NCBI GenBank assembly: GCA_904502135.1
Contig: CAJGDE010000024.1
Span: 1-20,397 of the forward strand
Source: Kiritimatiellia bacterium
GTDB lineage: Bacteria > Verrucomicrobiota > Kiritimatiellia > RFP12 > UBA1067
Direction of reading: 5' to 3'
DNA: 20,397 bases
The notes under the pieces: model-generated
What the model was told of the DNA's origin: nothing
Database searches by the model: none
The model's input: the letters and a program-made list of their open reading frames with translations, nothing else
Translations under genes and position numbers: made by a program
Part shown: positions 1 to 7,773 of the stretch, in pieces
Position numbering within the stretch: the stretch's first letter is position 1
How the letters are laid out: each line of letters begins with the position of its first letter

Positions 1-296
1 AAGAACCACGCGCCGCATCGCCATCCGAAAAGAAAGTCGGTTTCCTGCCAGTCGAGAACTCCGTCCGAGTTGATATCCTGCCCGAACGCAAGCTGCAGGG
101 TATTACTTGAAGTCGCGTTTATCGCGAGCGATAAAGTAAAGATCCGCGAATATTCGTTCCCGGCAGAAAATGTCACATTGGTCGATATCTCAGTATCGTC
201 ATACGGACTTTGAGGTAATTGAGGCACAACAATCTTCGCCGCTGCTAAAGCGGTTACTGCAAAAAATTCGATAAAAATAAACGAAATAAACTTCAT
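1..296 (-). CDS. Exported protein with an EF-hand-like loop, 3' end cut by the window edge
   Basis: I do not recognise a named family. The frame is open from an ATG at 296 to the left edge (98 codons), so the C-terminus is missing. Residues 1-20 form a signal peptide: a Lys, a Phe/Ile-rich hydrophobic core, then an Ala-rich end (TALAAA) before KIVVPQLP. The mature part looks beta-rich. Residues 74-85 (DINSDGVLDWQE) match the calcium-binding EF-hand/dockerin loop with D1, N3, D5, G6, hydrophobic 8, D9 and E12. They are followed by ETDFLFGW and CGAW at 85-97. From memory, small secreted proteins with this loop-plus-WxCGAW layout occur in Kiritimatiellota-type genomes; I cannot verify that here. 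There is no Shine-Dalgarno sequence next to the ATG. Secretion is well supported; calcium binding is inferred from the loop alone. Confidence 0.7.
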   Translation of the reverse strand, partial: MKFISFIFIEFFAVTALAAAKIVVPQLPQSPYDDTEISTNVTFSAGNEYSRIFTLSLAINATSSNTLQLAFGQDINSDGVLDWQETDFLFGWRCGAWF

Positions 297-307
297 GCGG
301 ATAGTTT

Positions 308-335
308 ATCATAAATCCACCCGCTCCTGCCGCAA
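308..335 (-). promoter_or_regulatory. Candidate sigma-70 promoter for the exported protein
   Basis: On the minus strand TTGCGG (335-330) and TATGAT (313-308) are separated by 16 bp. Transcription would start near 301, about 5 bases before the ATG at 296, giving a nearly leaderless mRNA. The -35 match is weak. Confidence 0.4.
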
Positions 336-403
336 ATATTGTGTAGCGTCATTTTTGCTATTGGCGATTTCATTTCGTTGAAAAAAGCGGCGTTCATAAC
401 GAA

Positions 404-421
404 GGCGGGCGGTTGCCCGCC
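404..421. repeat. REP-like hairpin
   Basis: GGCGGGC and GCCCGCC form a perfect 7-bp stem around the 4-base loop GGTT, read as AACC on the minus strand. Neither side has the T-run of an intrinsic terminator. It has the same shape (7-bp GC stem, AACC in the loop on one strand) as the hairpins at 9792-9816 and 11079-11104. Confidence 0.5.
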
Positions 422-528
422 ATAAACAAAAGTTGTTTCAAACAAGTTGTTTTCCCATCCTCAACTACACCTACACCTAATCTCTACACCAAAACTAAAA
501 ATTCCACTCTCCCACTCCCACTAATAGA

Positions 529-555
529 AGCTCGAGCTCGAAGTTCGAGTTCGAG
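529..555. repeat. Short-period CTCGAG/GTTCGA repeat
   Basis: A run of near-identical 6-base units (AGCTCG, AGCTCG, then AGTTCG-type units with one extra A). It includes the 12-mer AAGTTCGAGTTC (541-552), which occurs again at 9831-9842 in the other repeat-rich intergenic region. Confidence 0.6.
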
Positions 556-591
556 AATGGACATCTTTTCCCCCTAAACCTTCTAAACCCC

Positions 592-639
592 CATTCAAAC
601 ATTCCAACATTCCAACATTCTAATATTCAAACATTCTCC
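592..639. repeat. Octamer tandem repeat, six units
   Basis: Six consecutive 8-bp units follow the pattern (C/T)ATTC followed by three bases, beginning CATTCAAA at 592 and ending at 639. Two central units (600-607 and 608-615, CATTCCAA) are identical. The array ends 22 bp before the extended -10 element of dinB. Confidence 0.7.
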
Positions 640-660
640 CACTCCCTCACGCGCACTATA

Positions 661-669
661 TGCTATAAT
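661..669 (+). promoter_or_regulatory. Extended -10 promoter of dinB
   Basis: TGCTATAAT is a perfect extended -10 (TGnTATAAT). No -35 box stands at the usual distance. The start site is predicted near 676, six bases before the dinB ATG, which leaves no room for a functional Shine-Dalgarno sequence. I see no clear LexA-type operator. Confidence 0.6.
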
Positions 670-681
670 TTAATCAAGGCT

Positions 682-1878
682 ATGAAAACTATTTTACATG
701 TCGATATGGACGCGTTCTTTGCGTCAGTGGAGCTTATTGCCCATCCTGAATGGCGCGGTAAACCACTGATTGTCGGATCAGCTCCGCACGAACGGGGAGT
801 CGTGTCGACATGCTCATACGAAGCCCGGAAATACGGCGTTCACTCCGCAATGCCGTCAAGAACGGCATACGCGCTTTGTCCTCATGCAATATTCACGCCT
901 CCGAACGGCGAACTCTACAGCAAAGTCTCCCAAAAAGCTTTTGAAATTTTTGAGCGGTTCTCTCCTTATGTTGAAGCGGTGTCGATAGACGAGGCCTTTC
1001 TCGACATAACAGGCACTATCCACCTGTACGGCAGCGCAGAAGCTCTCGCACAGGCGCTGAGAGCAGAAATTAAAAAAGAATGCTCTGTAACATGCTCCGT
1101 AGGAATCGCCCCGAATCGGCTCCTCGCAAAAATCGGCTCTGAAGAGAACAAGCCTGATGGACTTACGATAATGCCGTCTGACCCTGACGAAATCACAGCA
1201 TTCCTTAGAACAAAACCAGTTGGCATACTATGGGGAGTAGGAAAGAAAACTCAAGAACAGTTAAAACCATACGGCCTTACGCTTTGCGGTGACATACAAA
1301 GAACGAGCGTGGAGCGCCTTACAAGCGTACTTTCCTCACGCGCCGCCGCTGAGGCGTTAAAGGCCTATTCCATGGGCATTTCCGACGACACGGTCTATTG
1401 GCGCAAAGAGCCCGACAAATCCGTCTCCAACGAGCACACTTTTGCAGAAGACGAAAAAAGCCGCGAAACAGTGCGCACAAAACTTATAGAGCTAACTTCT
1501 AAAGTAGGCAGACGCTTCAGATCCGAAGAGCGCTGGGCCGCAACCGCCAGACTAAAAATCCGCAATGCGGCCTTTGAAACAATATCGCGTCAAGCCTCTT
1601 TCCAAAGCCCTTCCCGCGACGACATCTCCTTCAGAGAAAAGGCTCTTGAGCTATTTGATTCAATCTGGCCCGCCAACGAAAATTGCCGAACGGGCTCAAG
1701 CGCCATAAGACTGATCGGATTTGGTGTTACGAACATCTGCGAAAATCCCGCCGGCAATTTTCAATTGAACCTTTTCGACTCTCCCGATGAAGCGAAACGG
1801 AAAAAGCGCGAGCGCCTAAGCGAAGCGCTCGACAGCCTGCACGAGCGCGGCTTAAATTTAGATTTTATCCGAAAGTGA
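682..1878 (+). CDS. dinB: DNA polymerase IV (Y-family translesion polymerase)
   Basis: A 398-residue Y-family polymerase that extends primers across damaged or mispaired template in the cytoplasm. The palm carries D8 (HVDMDAFF), the steric-gate aromatic F13, and the second metal-binding pair D103-E104 in SIDEAFLDITGT. The helix-hairpin-helix region around residues 175-205 (GILWGVGKKT) and a little-finger domain follow. QLNLF at 361-365 fits the sliding-clamp-binding motif, so processivity through DnaN is expected. Length and motif order are normal and the protein looks intact. The ATG at 682 starts at the conserved MKTILHVDMD, 13 bases after the -10 box. The gene stands alone on the plus strand and its last 21 bp overlap the end of the convergent rmuC gene. 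Confidence 0.95.
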   Translation: MKTILHVDMDAFFASVELIAHPEWRGKPLIVGSAPHERGVVSTCSYEARKYGVHSAMPSRTAYALCPHAIFTPPNGELYSKVSQKAFEIFERFSPYVEAVSIDEAFLDITGTIHLYGSAEALAQALRAEIKKECSVTCSVGIAPNRLLAKIGSEENKPDGLTIMPSDPDEITAFLRTKPVGILWGVGKKTQEQLKPYGLTLCGDIQRTSVERLTSVLSSRAAAEALKAYSMGISDDTVYWRKEPDKSVSNEHTFAEDEKSRETVRTKLIELTSKVGRRFRSEERWAATARLKIRNAAFETISRQASFQSPSRDDISFREKALELFDSIWPANENCRTGSSAIRLIGFGVTNICENPAGNFQLNLFDSPDEAKRKKRERLSEALDSLHERGLNLDFIRK

Positions 1879-3105
1879 TTCGCCCGACCCGCCAATATCC
1901 TCCGCTCCCGCGATGGCATCCTCTTTATCTAACCGCTTAAGCCGACCTTTCGGCTGAACTCCATACTCAAGCAGATTCTTGGCAACTCGCTTTATCGACA
2001 TCTGTCCCTTTTCAAGCGTAGCCCTCTTATAAAGGCTGTCATATGCACGATGGGCTTTCTCAAGCGCATCTCCCATCGCGGAAATATCATTTAACAGCGC
2101 ATCGACTGCATTTACAACATCGCGCCCTCTCGACTGTATTTCGTCATATTTGCGCTCGACCTCGCGCTGCTTCCATCCCCACGACACGAGCCAGAGATAA
2201 CCCCAAAGCGTAAGCGGCGTGACAAAAACAATGTTTCTTTCGTACGCATATTGCACAAGCGTCGGATCAACAACTAGCGCCGCTTCAAGAATCGTGTCAA
2301 ATGGGCAGAACATCGCAACAAGAGGCAAATTAACGAACCCCTCCTTCGGAGTTACCTTATTGGCGTAATCTTTAGAAGAAAGAATATCCACCTGCCGCTT
2401 TATGCTCGCTACATGCGCTTTCAGCGCGCGAGATTTTTCCTCCTTGTGAGCCGCGTCATCAGGAAGATTATAGGCGCTAATATAATCTTTGATGTTCATT
2501 TTTGAGTCCACAAGTATAACGTGAGCGTTTCTTACATCGTATATGCTTACATCAGGTCTGCCTTCTTCGCGCATACCAGTTTGCACATCATAGTGAATGC
2601 CTTGCTTAAGACCGCTTTGCTGCAGAATATTGGCCAATATCTCTTCGCCCTTATTGCCCTGTATTTTGTTTCCGCCGATAAGCGCCGAAACGAAAGATCT
2701 CGCCTCGGTAGCGAACTTCTGAAGACTGTCGACGTGACTTTTTATCTCCGCGCCCATGTTCATATTGATCCGGGCGACGCTCGCCACACCCTCCTCATAC
2801 TTGTCAAGGCGCTCTTTCAAACCTGAAAAAAGAACTCTCACTGAATCCTCGTTCGCTCTGGCCAAAGCAGACTGCTTATCTATAAGAATTTCCGACGCGA
2901 GAGAAGAAAATTCCGATTTCAGCTGCTGTCGCTGAGCGGAAAACTCGGCGTTTCTCGCCTGCTCCAAAGAAAGCTGATTATCTAACTTAGCCTGCGTTTG
3001 CGCAAGAGCCACTCTTGTTCTGAAGAGAGCTTTTACACAATAAAGAACAACGCCTGTCAGCGCGGCTATCAAAATTACGCAAATAGCTATTACCATACCC
3101 ACCAT
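1858..3105 (-). CDS. rmuC: RmuC family protein (DNA recombination/inversion limiting)
   Basis: A 415-residue RmuC-family protein. Residues 4-25 are a transmembrane anchor, 30-130 a charged, Gln/Glu-rich coiled coil, and about 140-350 the RmuC domain, which resembles a PD-(D/E)XK nuclease fold. Candidate catalytic residues are E154/E155 (GNKGEEIL), D185 (GRPDVSIYD) and D200-x-K202 (LVDSKMN). The family is known for limiting inversions at short inverted repeats; the biochemical activity is poorly defined. The start at 3105 is fixed by AAGGAGG five bases upstream. An internal ATG at 3096 is less well placed. It is the last gene of the minus-strand cluster, 27 bp after dinG, and converges on dinB with a 21-bp coding overlap. 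No intrinsic terminator is visible, so termination must lie inside dinB or depend on Rho. Confidence 0.92.
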   Translation of the reverse strand: MVGMVIAICVILIAALTGVVLYCVKALFRTRVALAQTQAKLDNQLSLEQARNAEFSAQRQQLKSEFSSLASEILIDKQSALARANEDSVRVLFSGLKERLDKYEEGVASVARINMNMGAEIKSHVDSLQKFATEARSFVSALIGGNKIQGNKGEEILANILQQSGLKQGIHYDVQTGMREEGRPDVSIYDVRNAHVILVDSKMNIKDYISAYNLPDDAAHKEEKSRALKAHVASIKRQVDILSSKDYANKVTPKEGFVNLPLVAMFCPFDTILEAALVVDPTLVQYAYERNIVFVTPLTLWGYLWLVSWGWKQREVERKYDEIQSRGRDVVNAVDALLNDISAMGDALEKAHRAYDSLYKRATLEKGQMSIKRVAKNLLEYGVQPKGRLKRLDKEDAIAGAEDIGGSGESLSDKI

Positions 3106-3132
3106 AAAAACCTCCTTTTATAAAATACTTTA

Positions 3133-5466
3133 TTATGAATCTTCTAATGAAAAGAACTCTTCAACCCGCTGTGCGAGTTCTGAAACGTCGCTCACCGCAT
3201 GAACGGTAGCTGGAATGGACTTTCTGAAAATCGCTCCGTAATTCTTTGTCACTATTCTTGAGTCTGTGACTATGACAACCCCGCGATCTGATTTACTGCG
3301 AATAAGCCTGCCGAAGCCTTGCCTGAATTTAATAACTGCCTCAGGAAGAGTATAATCCCTAAAGGAACTGCCGCCTTCTCGCTGAATCTTCTCGCCTCTT
3401 GCTTCAATCACAGGCTCACCCATCTGAGCGAAAGGCAATCGCGACAAAACGACGCACGAAAGCGCCTCGCCTGCGACATCAACACCTTCCCAGAAACTCT
3501 GAGAACCGAAAACGACCGTATTGCGCCGCTCCTTAAGTCTTCTGGTCATCCCCTCGCGCGAAATACCTTCGCCCTGCACAAGAAGCTCTATCCCCAAGCG
3601 CGCCAGATCATCCCTGACATAAGAGGCGACGGAATTCATCATCTCGTAACTTGTGAAAAGAACGAGCGAGCGACCTTTAGTTATGCCAAAGACCTCTTTC
3701 ATCGCATCTGCCAGCATCAAGGCGTACGCGTTGGAATCAGCTGAAGGATCCGGCAGCGAGTCGCACGCCAAAACAAGAGATTGTCTGAAATAATCAAAGG
3801 GGCTTTGGGCTGTAAGCGCCTCAAAGCGCCCGTCGCAGCCGAGTCGGCGAGACATATATTTAAAATCATTTCCTACACGCAATGTCGCCGACGCGAAAAC
3901 CACGGAATCCTTAAGCTCATAGAACATTGAACACAAATCATCTGCAACAGACAAAGGCGCTGCGACAAGACGGATATACGACGGGTGTTTCGTCTCGGTT
4001 ACTCTCTCGACCCAATAAGCGTGGGTGTCCTTTTCTCCTCTGACCACGAAATCCGTCTCATTGGCAAATGAGACCAAAGCCTCGCTAATCGCGCCGATCT
4101 GCACCGCGACATCGCCAAGATAATTAAATTCGCCTTCCTGCGAAGACTCTTCAAGCGCAAGCCTCATATCGGAAAGAAGATTGACCATCTGCGCCAACTT
4201 CACTTCAAACTCGGAAAACGCATCGACAAATTCTTTCTCATTCCATTTTTGCGGCGGATAGGGCTCAAAAAGACCGTTGCGAGAATAAAGTCTTGTCGAA
4301 TAAATCTGCTGCGACTCGTTTTTAAGCGTTTTATATCGACAGACGTCCGCCCCTTTGAGAGGCTCTATAAGCCGCGCTGAAACCGCCGAAAGCCTCTCGG
4401 CCGAATTAGTGAGGCGCACAATTGAGGACGTAACGCCTTTTACATAATTCAAAATGGCGGCGACGCGCGAACTGTCAGATATAACCCCTTTCTGCAACTG
4501 ACGTTCGATCTGCGACAAAACTCCCCCGGGACGCATGCGGCGAGACTTCGAATGACGAATGAGCCTATTTAAGACTCTGGATAAAGCGGGCAACGAAAAC
4601 TCTTTACTTAAATATTCCGTAGCGATCGATTCAAGATTATGAGCCTCATCAAAAACAATCCTCCCGTAAGAAGGCAAAAGCCCTCCGCCCGCCGACGAAT
4701 CGGCCAGAACAAGCGCGTGATTGACTATTACAAGATTCGCTTCTGACGCTCTCTTTCTGGCCTTGAAAACGAAACACTTAGACCTATATGGACAGCGGCG
4801 GTGTGCGCATTCTTCGCCCGGGCAGGTGATAAGCGAGCGGGAAAGTCCCTCATACGTATCAAGATCCCCATCCGGCGTCATTTTAAGCCAACTGATGAAA
4901 TCGGGCATCAGGCGCTGCTCTTCTTCAGACATCGTCCAATAACCCGAAGCGAAAAACTCCCCGAGACTTCTGAGACAAATATAATTTGTCCGACCTTTAA
5001 GAAGCGCCACCTTGAACGATGAGGCTTCATCCCCGAGCACCGACAATGCTTTAGGAATGTCGCTGCCCACAAGCTGAGACTGGAGATTTCGCGTAGCCGT
5101 AGAAATTATCGTCGGCGTATCATTGACATGAGCCCACAGAATGGACGGTACGAGATATGCAAGCGACTTCCCGACACCAGTGCCGGCTTCTATCATAAGA
5201 TGACGCTTCGTATTGAACGCCTCGGCGATTGCGCGGCAAGCATGTATCTGCCCAGGGCGCTCCTCGTAATTCGCCATTCTGCCCAAAGTCCCTCCAGCTG
5301 AAAGATGCAAGGCCGCCTCTTGTGCATCTATTTTAGAGCAGTCCTCATGGGCGGGCAGACTTCGCAGAGAAGCCTCTTCTCTCGTCTCCGGAATAAAACG
5401 CGCCCAATCCGGATCGTCGATAAACTTGGCCGGACTTGATTCCAAAGTTCTCTTGTATTGGGACAT
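3133..5466 (-). CDS. dinG: DinG/YoaA-type iron-sulfur DNA helicase
   Basis: A 777-residue superfamily 2 helicase of the Rad3/XPD type, expected to unwind DNA 5' to 3', including R-loop or D-loop structures. Visible motifs are Walker A EAGTGVGKS (93-101), motif Ia ISTATRNLQSQL, DEAH (273-276), VFASATL, the SQSFWEGVDV motif near the C-terminus and QGFGRLIRS (motif VI). Cysteines C164, C220, C225 and C231 have the spacing of the DinG 4Fe-4S ligands (the last three are 5 and 6 residues apart); C215 is extra. An N-terminal extension of about 65 residues precedes the Q-motif-like ERPGQ. No exonuclease domain is fused. The gene begins 9 bp after the pseudouridine synthase and has no recognisable Shine-Dalgarno sequence, which suggests coupled translation. 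dinG versus yoaA orthology cannot be settled from motifs. Confidence 0.9.
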   Translation of the reverse strand: MSQYKRTLESSPAKFIDDPDWARFIPETREEASLRSLPAHEDCSKIDAQEAALHLSAGGTLGRMANYEERPGQIHACRAIAEAFNTKRHLMIEAGTGVGKSLAYLVPSILWAHVNDTPTIISTATRNLQSQLVGSDIPKALSVLGDEASSFKVALLKGRTNYICLRSLGEFFASGYWTMSEEEQRLMPDFISWLKMTPDGDLDTYEGLSRSLITCPGEECAHRRCPYRSKCFVFKARKRASEANLVIVNHALVLADSSAGGGLLPSYGRIVFDEAHNLESIATEYLSKEFSLPALSRVLNRLIRHSKSRRMRPGGVLSQIERQLQKGVISDSSRVAAILNYVKGVTSSIVRLTNSAERLSAVSARLIEPLKGADVCRYKTLKNESQQIYSTRLYSRNGLFEPYPPQKWNEKEFVDAFSEFEVKLAQMVNLLSDMRLALEESSQEGEFNYLGDVAVQIGAISEALVSFANETDFVVRGEKDTHAYWVERVTETKHPSYIRLVAAPLSVADDLCSMFYELKDSVVFASATLRVGNDFKYMSRRLGCDGRFEALTAQSPFDYFRQSLVLACDSLPDPSADSNAYALMLADAMKEVFGITKGRSLVLFTSYEMMNSVASYVRDDLARLGIELLVQGEGISREGMTRRLKERRNTVVFGSQSFWEGVDVAGEALSCVVLSRLPFAQMGEPVIEARGEKIQREGGSSFRDYTLPEAVIKFRQGFGRLIRSKSDRGVVIVTDSRIVTKNYGAIFRKSIPATVHAVSDVSELAQRVEEFFSLEDS

Positions 5467-5475
5467 AACTTAAAA

Positions 5476-6180
5476 TCAAGCGATAGAACGAGGAGAAAAA
5501 ACTTCCACCTTGCGACCTGTGCGAGGATGGACAAATACGATTTTAGCACTATGGAGATATAGCCTGTCGGCGCGCTTCGCACCGTACTTCTCATCGCCTA
5601 CGACCGGGTGGCCCGCCTCGCTAAAATGTACGCGTATCTGATTCTTTCGGCCTGTTTTTAAGGCGACTTCCACCAGTGACACGTCGGCATCAGCGTCATA
5701 GGATATCTCTTTCCATTCGGTTGAAGCGAATTTGCCCTTTGAGCGATCGCAAACGCTTGAGACTTTCATCGTCTTCGGATCGTCGCGAAGGTACGACTCA
5801 AACACGCCGAAGGGCTCGTCAAGGCGCCCTTCAACCTTGGCGAAATATGTTTTTTCCGTTCGCTCATTCCAACTATCCCTAAACTCTTGCGCCACGGATT
5901 CGCTTTTCGCAAACATTATAACACCGCTCGTCTCACGATCTAGCCTGTGCACAAGCCATGCTTTTTTACGGGATTTAAGCTGGCCTTTTCTGAGATAGCC
6001 ATCTACAAGCTCCTCAAGCGACGGCAAACCCGGCGCGTGAGATTTTCTGCGAAATCCAACGAATGATGTTATGATGCCAATAGGCTTTTCAACAACTATC
6101 AAGTCTGCATCTTCATAAAGAACGTCAAACGACAAACGCCCCTTTCTTGAACCAGACTTTCCTGGGAAATTTTTCTTCAT
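5476..6180 (-). CDS. RluA-family RNA pseudouridine synthase, no S4 domain
   Basis: A 234-residue synthase that isomerises uridine to pseudouridine in rRNA or tRNA. The catalytic core is clear: YEDADLIVVEKPIG (about 22-35), the active-site motif HRLDRETSG with catalytic D81, and GRKNQIRVHF followed by HPVVGDEKYG toward the C-terminus. There is no N-terminal S4 RNA-binding domain, so it is of the short RluA/RluC-core kind; the target uridine cannot be read from sequence. I chose the ATG at 6180 over an upstream in-frame start at 6273, because it overlaps the TGA of the batA-like gene as ATGA (4 bp), a classic coupling junction. The upstream extension also has no homology-like features. GAGG lies about 10 bases upstream. 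The next gene, dinG, follows after 9 bp. Confidence 0.88.
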   Translation of the reverse strand: MKKNFPGKSGSRKGRLSFDVLYEDADLIVVEKPIGIITSFVGFRRKSHAPGLPSLEELVDGYLRKGQLKSRKKAWLVHRLDRETSGVIMFAKSESVAQEFRDSWNERTEKTYFAKVEGRLDEPFGVFESYLRDDPKTMKVSSVCDRSKGKFASTEWKEISYDADADVSLVEVALKTGRKNQIRVHFSEAGHPVVGDEKYGAKRADRLYLHSAKIVFVHPRTGRKVEVFSPRSIA

Positions 6181-7223
6181 GCAAGACGCCTCGACGCCGC
6201 CATCGAAAGACTGACACTGACAAATACCAATAACGCGCCGGCCAAAAGAAACTCGGCGAAATGCTCGTCCCATCTGTCGTAGGCGCTGGCTTCCAGCTTG
6301 GTGGTCTCAAGTTTATCGATTTCGGAAAGCGCGCTTTCGAGCGAATCCCGGTCGTTTACGGAAAAGTAGGCTCCGTTGGTTTTTGAAGCAATGCGCTTGA
6401 GTTGACTTTCATCAAACGTCATATCGGCATAGCTTACGACTTCTCTGCCGAAGATGTCGCGCGTAATCATCGGAGTGCGCCTCGCTTTCGTGCCTACACC
6501 GATGGCATACACCTTTATGCCGAGCTTTGCCGCGGCATCGGCTGCCTGATCAGGCTCAACTGCCCCCGTATTGCTGACACCGTCGGAAAGAAGAATGACG
6601 ACCTTTGACTTGGGCTTTGCGTCTTTAAGACGCGCTATCGCGCAGGCTAATCCATCTCCGACAGCCGTCATCTGCTCATCTTGAGCGATAGCCTGACCGT
6701 TCGCATCGAATGCGATTGGCGGAATCTGCACTCCCTTTAGAACATGAAGAAGCATTTGATGGTCTGCTGTAAGCGGCGAGCGCGTCGCGGCGTAACCCGC
6801 GAAAGTAACAAGCCCTATAAGATCATCAGGGCGCTTTGAAACGAAATCGGCGAAAAGTTTCTTCACTATGGCAAGGCGCGTTGTCTGACGCGAAAACCTC
6901 TCGCCTTTAGGCGTTAAATCAAGCGCGTCCATGGAGCCCGAGACATCCACCGTCATGGCGATGGCGATCGCATCAACAGAACGCTTCTCTCTTGCGAGCG
7001 GAGTACGCGGACGTGAAGAGGCGACAATCAAAAGCGAAAGCGCCGCAATCATCATATAAGGCGTAAGAGAGGCAATTCGCGCTCTCCAGCCCCCATTACC
7101 CGAAGGAAGGCGCGATAACGCAGAAAACAGAATCCCCCGTTTTCTGCCACGGCGCAAAAGCCTCCATGCCGCCACCGCCAGCGGCAAAAACAACATAAAC
7201 ATCCATGGATTAGCGAAACTCAT
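6177..7223 (-). CDS. BatA-like von Willebrand factor A membrane protein
   Basis: A 348-residue membrane-anchored VWA protein. Two N-terminal transmembrane segments (about 5-20 and 53-70) precede a VWA domain with a full MIDAS metal site: DVSGS (93-97), a threonine in TAVGDG, and the aspartate of LLSDGVSNTG. A C-terminal transmembrane helix (about 324-342) ends in a basic tail. This is the BatA architecture of the so-called aerotolerance operons, where it accompanies MoxR ATPase, DUF58 and BatB/BatC genes. None of those partners is in this window, so the gene is an orphan or its partners lie elsewhere. Its TGA overlaps the next gene's ATG. There is no close Shine-Dalgarno sequence, but a good promoter ends six bases before the ATG. 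The function is unproven even in studied relatives. Confidence 0.85.
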   Translation of the reverse strand: MSFANPWMFMLFLPLAVAAWRLLRRGRKRGILFSALSRLPSGNGGWRARIASLTPYMMIAALSLLIVASSRPRTPLAREKRSVDAIAIAMTVDVSGSMDALDLTPKGERFSRQTTRLAIVKKLFADFVSKRPDDLIGLVTFAGYAATRSPLTADHQMLLHVLKGVQIPPIAFDANGQAIAQDEQMTAVGDGLACAIARLKDAKPKSKVVILLSDGVSNTGAVEPDQAADAAAKLGIKVYAIGVGTKARRTPMITRDIFGREVVSYADMTFDESQLKRIASKTNGAYFSVNDRDSLESALSEIDKLETTKLEASAYDRWDEHFAEFLLAGALLVFVSVSLSMAASRRLA

Positions 7224-7229
7224 GCGTCT

Positions 7230-7258
7230 ATTCTATACCTTATCGATCGGAATTTCAA
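7230..7258 (-). promoter_or_regulatory. Internal leaderless promoter for the batA-like gene
   Basis: On the minus strand TTGAAA (7258-7253) and TAGAAT (7235-7230) are spaced by 17 bp, each one base off consensus. Exactly six bases separate TAGAAT from the ATG, so position +1 falls on the A of the start codon. The -35 box overlaps the last codons of the CPBP gene. Confidence 0.5.
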
Positions 7259-7758
7259 GCCTCGGGAACGAGAAAGAGAAGAATGAGATTTAATAGATTG
7301 AACAAGCTGTGATTCAAAACTGTCGGAAAAAACGAATCCGTCCTGCGATAGAGCCAGCACTGGGCGAGACCGAAAAAGAATAGAGCCGCAAATGCCGTAT
7401 CGGGGAACGGCTGGTCTATATAGTGGGCAGCCGAAAAAAGGATCGAAGATACGAGCGCCACTGTAACGAGCCTAAGCCTTCGAGCCCATTTGGGACCTGA
7501 CTTAATGTAACAAGGCAACCTAAAGAGGAGAAATCTGAAAATGATTTCCTCTATAAGCGGAAGTATGATTACTATCTGAGCGACGACGTAGACAAATCGC
7601 CAATTCCAGCCTGCGGCCTTTCTGACAATTTCAAGATTAAGCTGATCCGGCAGATCTACGCCGAAAAATTTCGCGATCTGCTGAGTCAGAAAACAAAGCG
7701 CGACCGTGATCATGGTGATCACCGGCCACGCTTTAAGTGTGAACTTGATTTTGTTCAT
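7255..7758 (-). CDS. CPBP-family intramembrane metalloprotease
   Basis: A 167-residue polytopic membrane protein of the CPBP (CAAX protease and bacteriocin-processing, Abi) family. The three signature motifs are present: EEIIFR (E70, E71, R75), FSAAH (H112) and LNHSLFN (H150, N154). They form a glutamate/histidine metal site within the membrane. Four hydrophobic segments surround them (about 12-32, 53-78, 97-112 and 121-165). At 167 residues it is short for the family but contains the full core. Members process prenylated proteins or peptides, or act in bacteriocin immunity; the substrate here is unknown. It follows aspS after 15 bp. That gap and the aspS stop contain the 12-bp palindrome TTAAGGCCTTAA (7766-7777). 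There is no clear Shine-Dalgarno sequence. Confidence 0.85.
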   Translation of the reverse strand: MNKIKFTLKAWPVITMITVALCFLTQQIAKFFGVDLPDQLNLEIVRKAAGWNWRFVYVVAQIVIILPLIEEIIFRFLLFRLPCYIKSGPKWARRLRLVTVALVSSILFSAAHYIDQPFPDTAFAALFFFGLAQCWLYRRTDSFFPTVLNHSLFNLLNLILLFLVPEA

Positions 7759-7773
7759 CGGCTTATTAAGGCC

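Larger units (their letters stand above)
297..681. other. Intergenic region with hairpin and short tandem repeats
   Basis: This 385-bp stretch holds no convincing gene. It contains the promoter of the left-edge gene, a GC hairpin (404-421), a C/A-rich pyrimidine-biased tract (about 465-525), a hexamer-like repeat (529-555), an octamer tandem repeat (592-639) and the dinB promoter. Several words (AAGTTCGAGTTC, CTACACCT, CTCCCACT) recur in the other long intergenic region near 9700-9990. Confidence 0.7.

Noticed and set aside
404..421. GC hairpin considered as a terminator for dinB or the left-edge gene
   Set aside because: It has no T-run on either strand and lies upstream of both divergent genes, not at a gene end.
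592..639. Octamer repeats considered as a CRISPR array
   Set aside because: Units are only 8 bp, with no spacers, and no cas genes are present.
6181..6273. Longer start of the pseudouridine synthase
   Set aside because: It would overlap the batA-like gene by 97 bp and add non-family residues; the ATGA junction at 6180 is the natural start.
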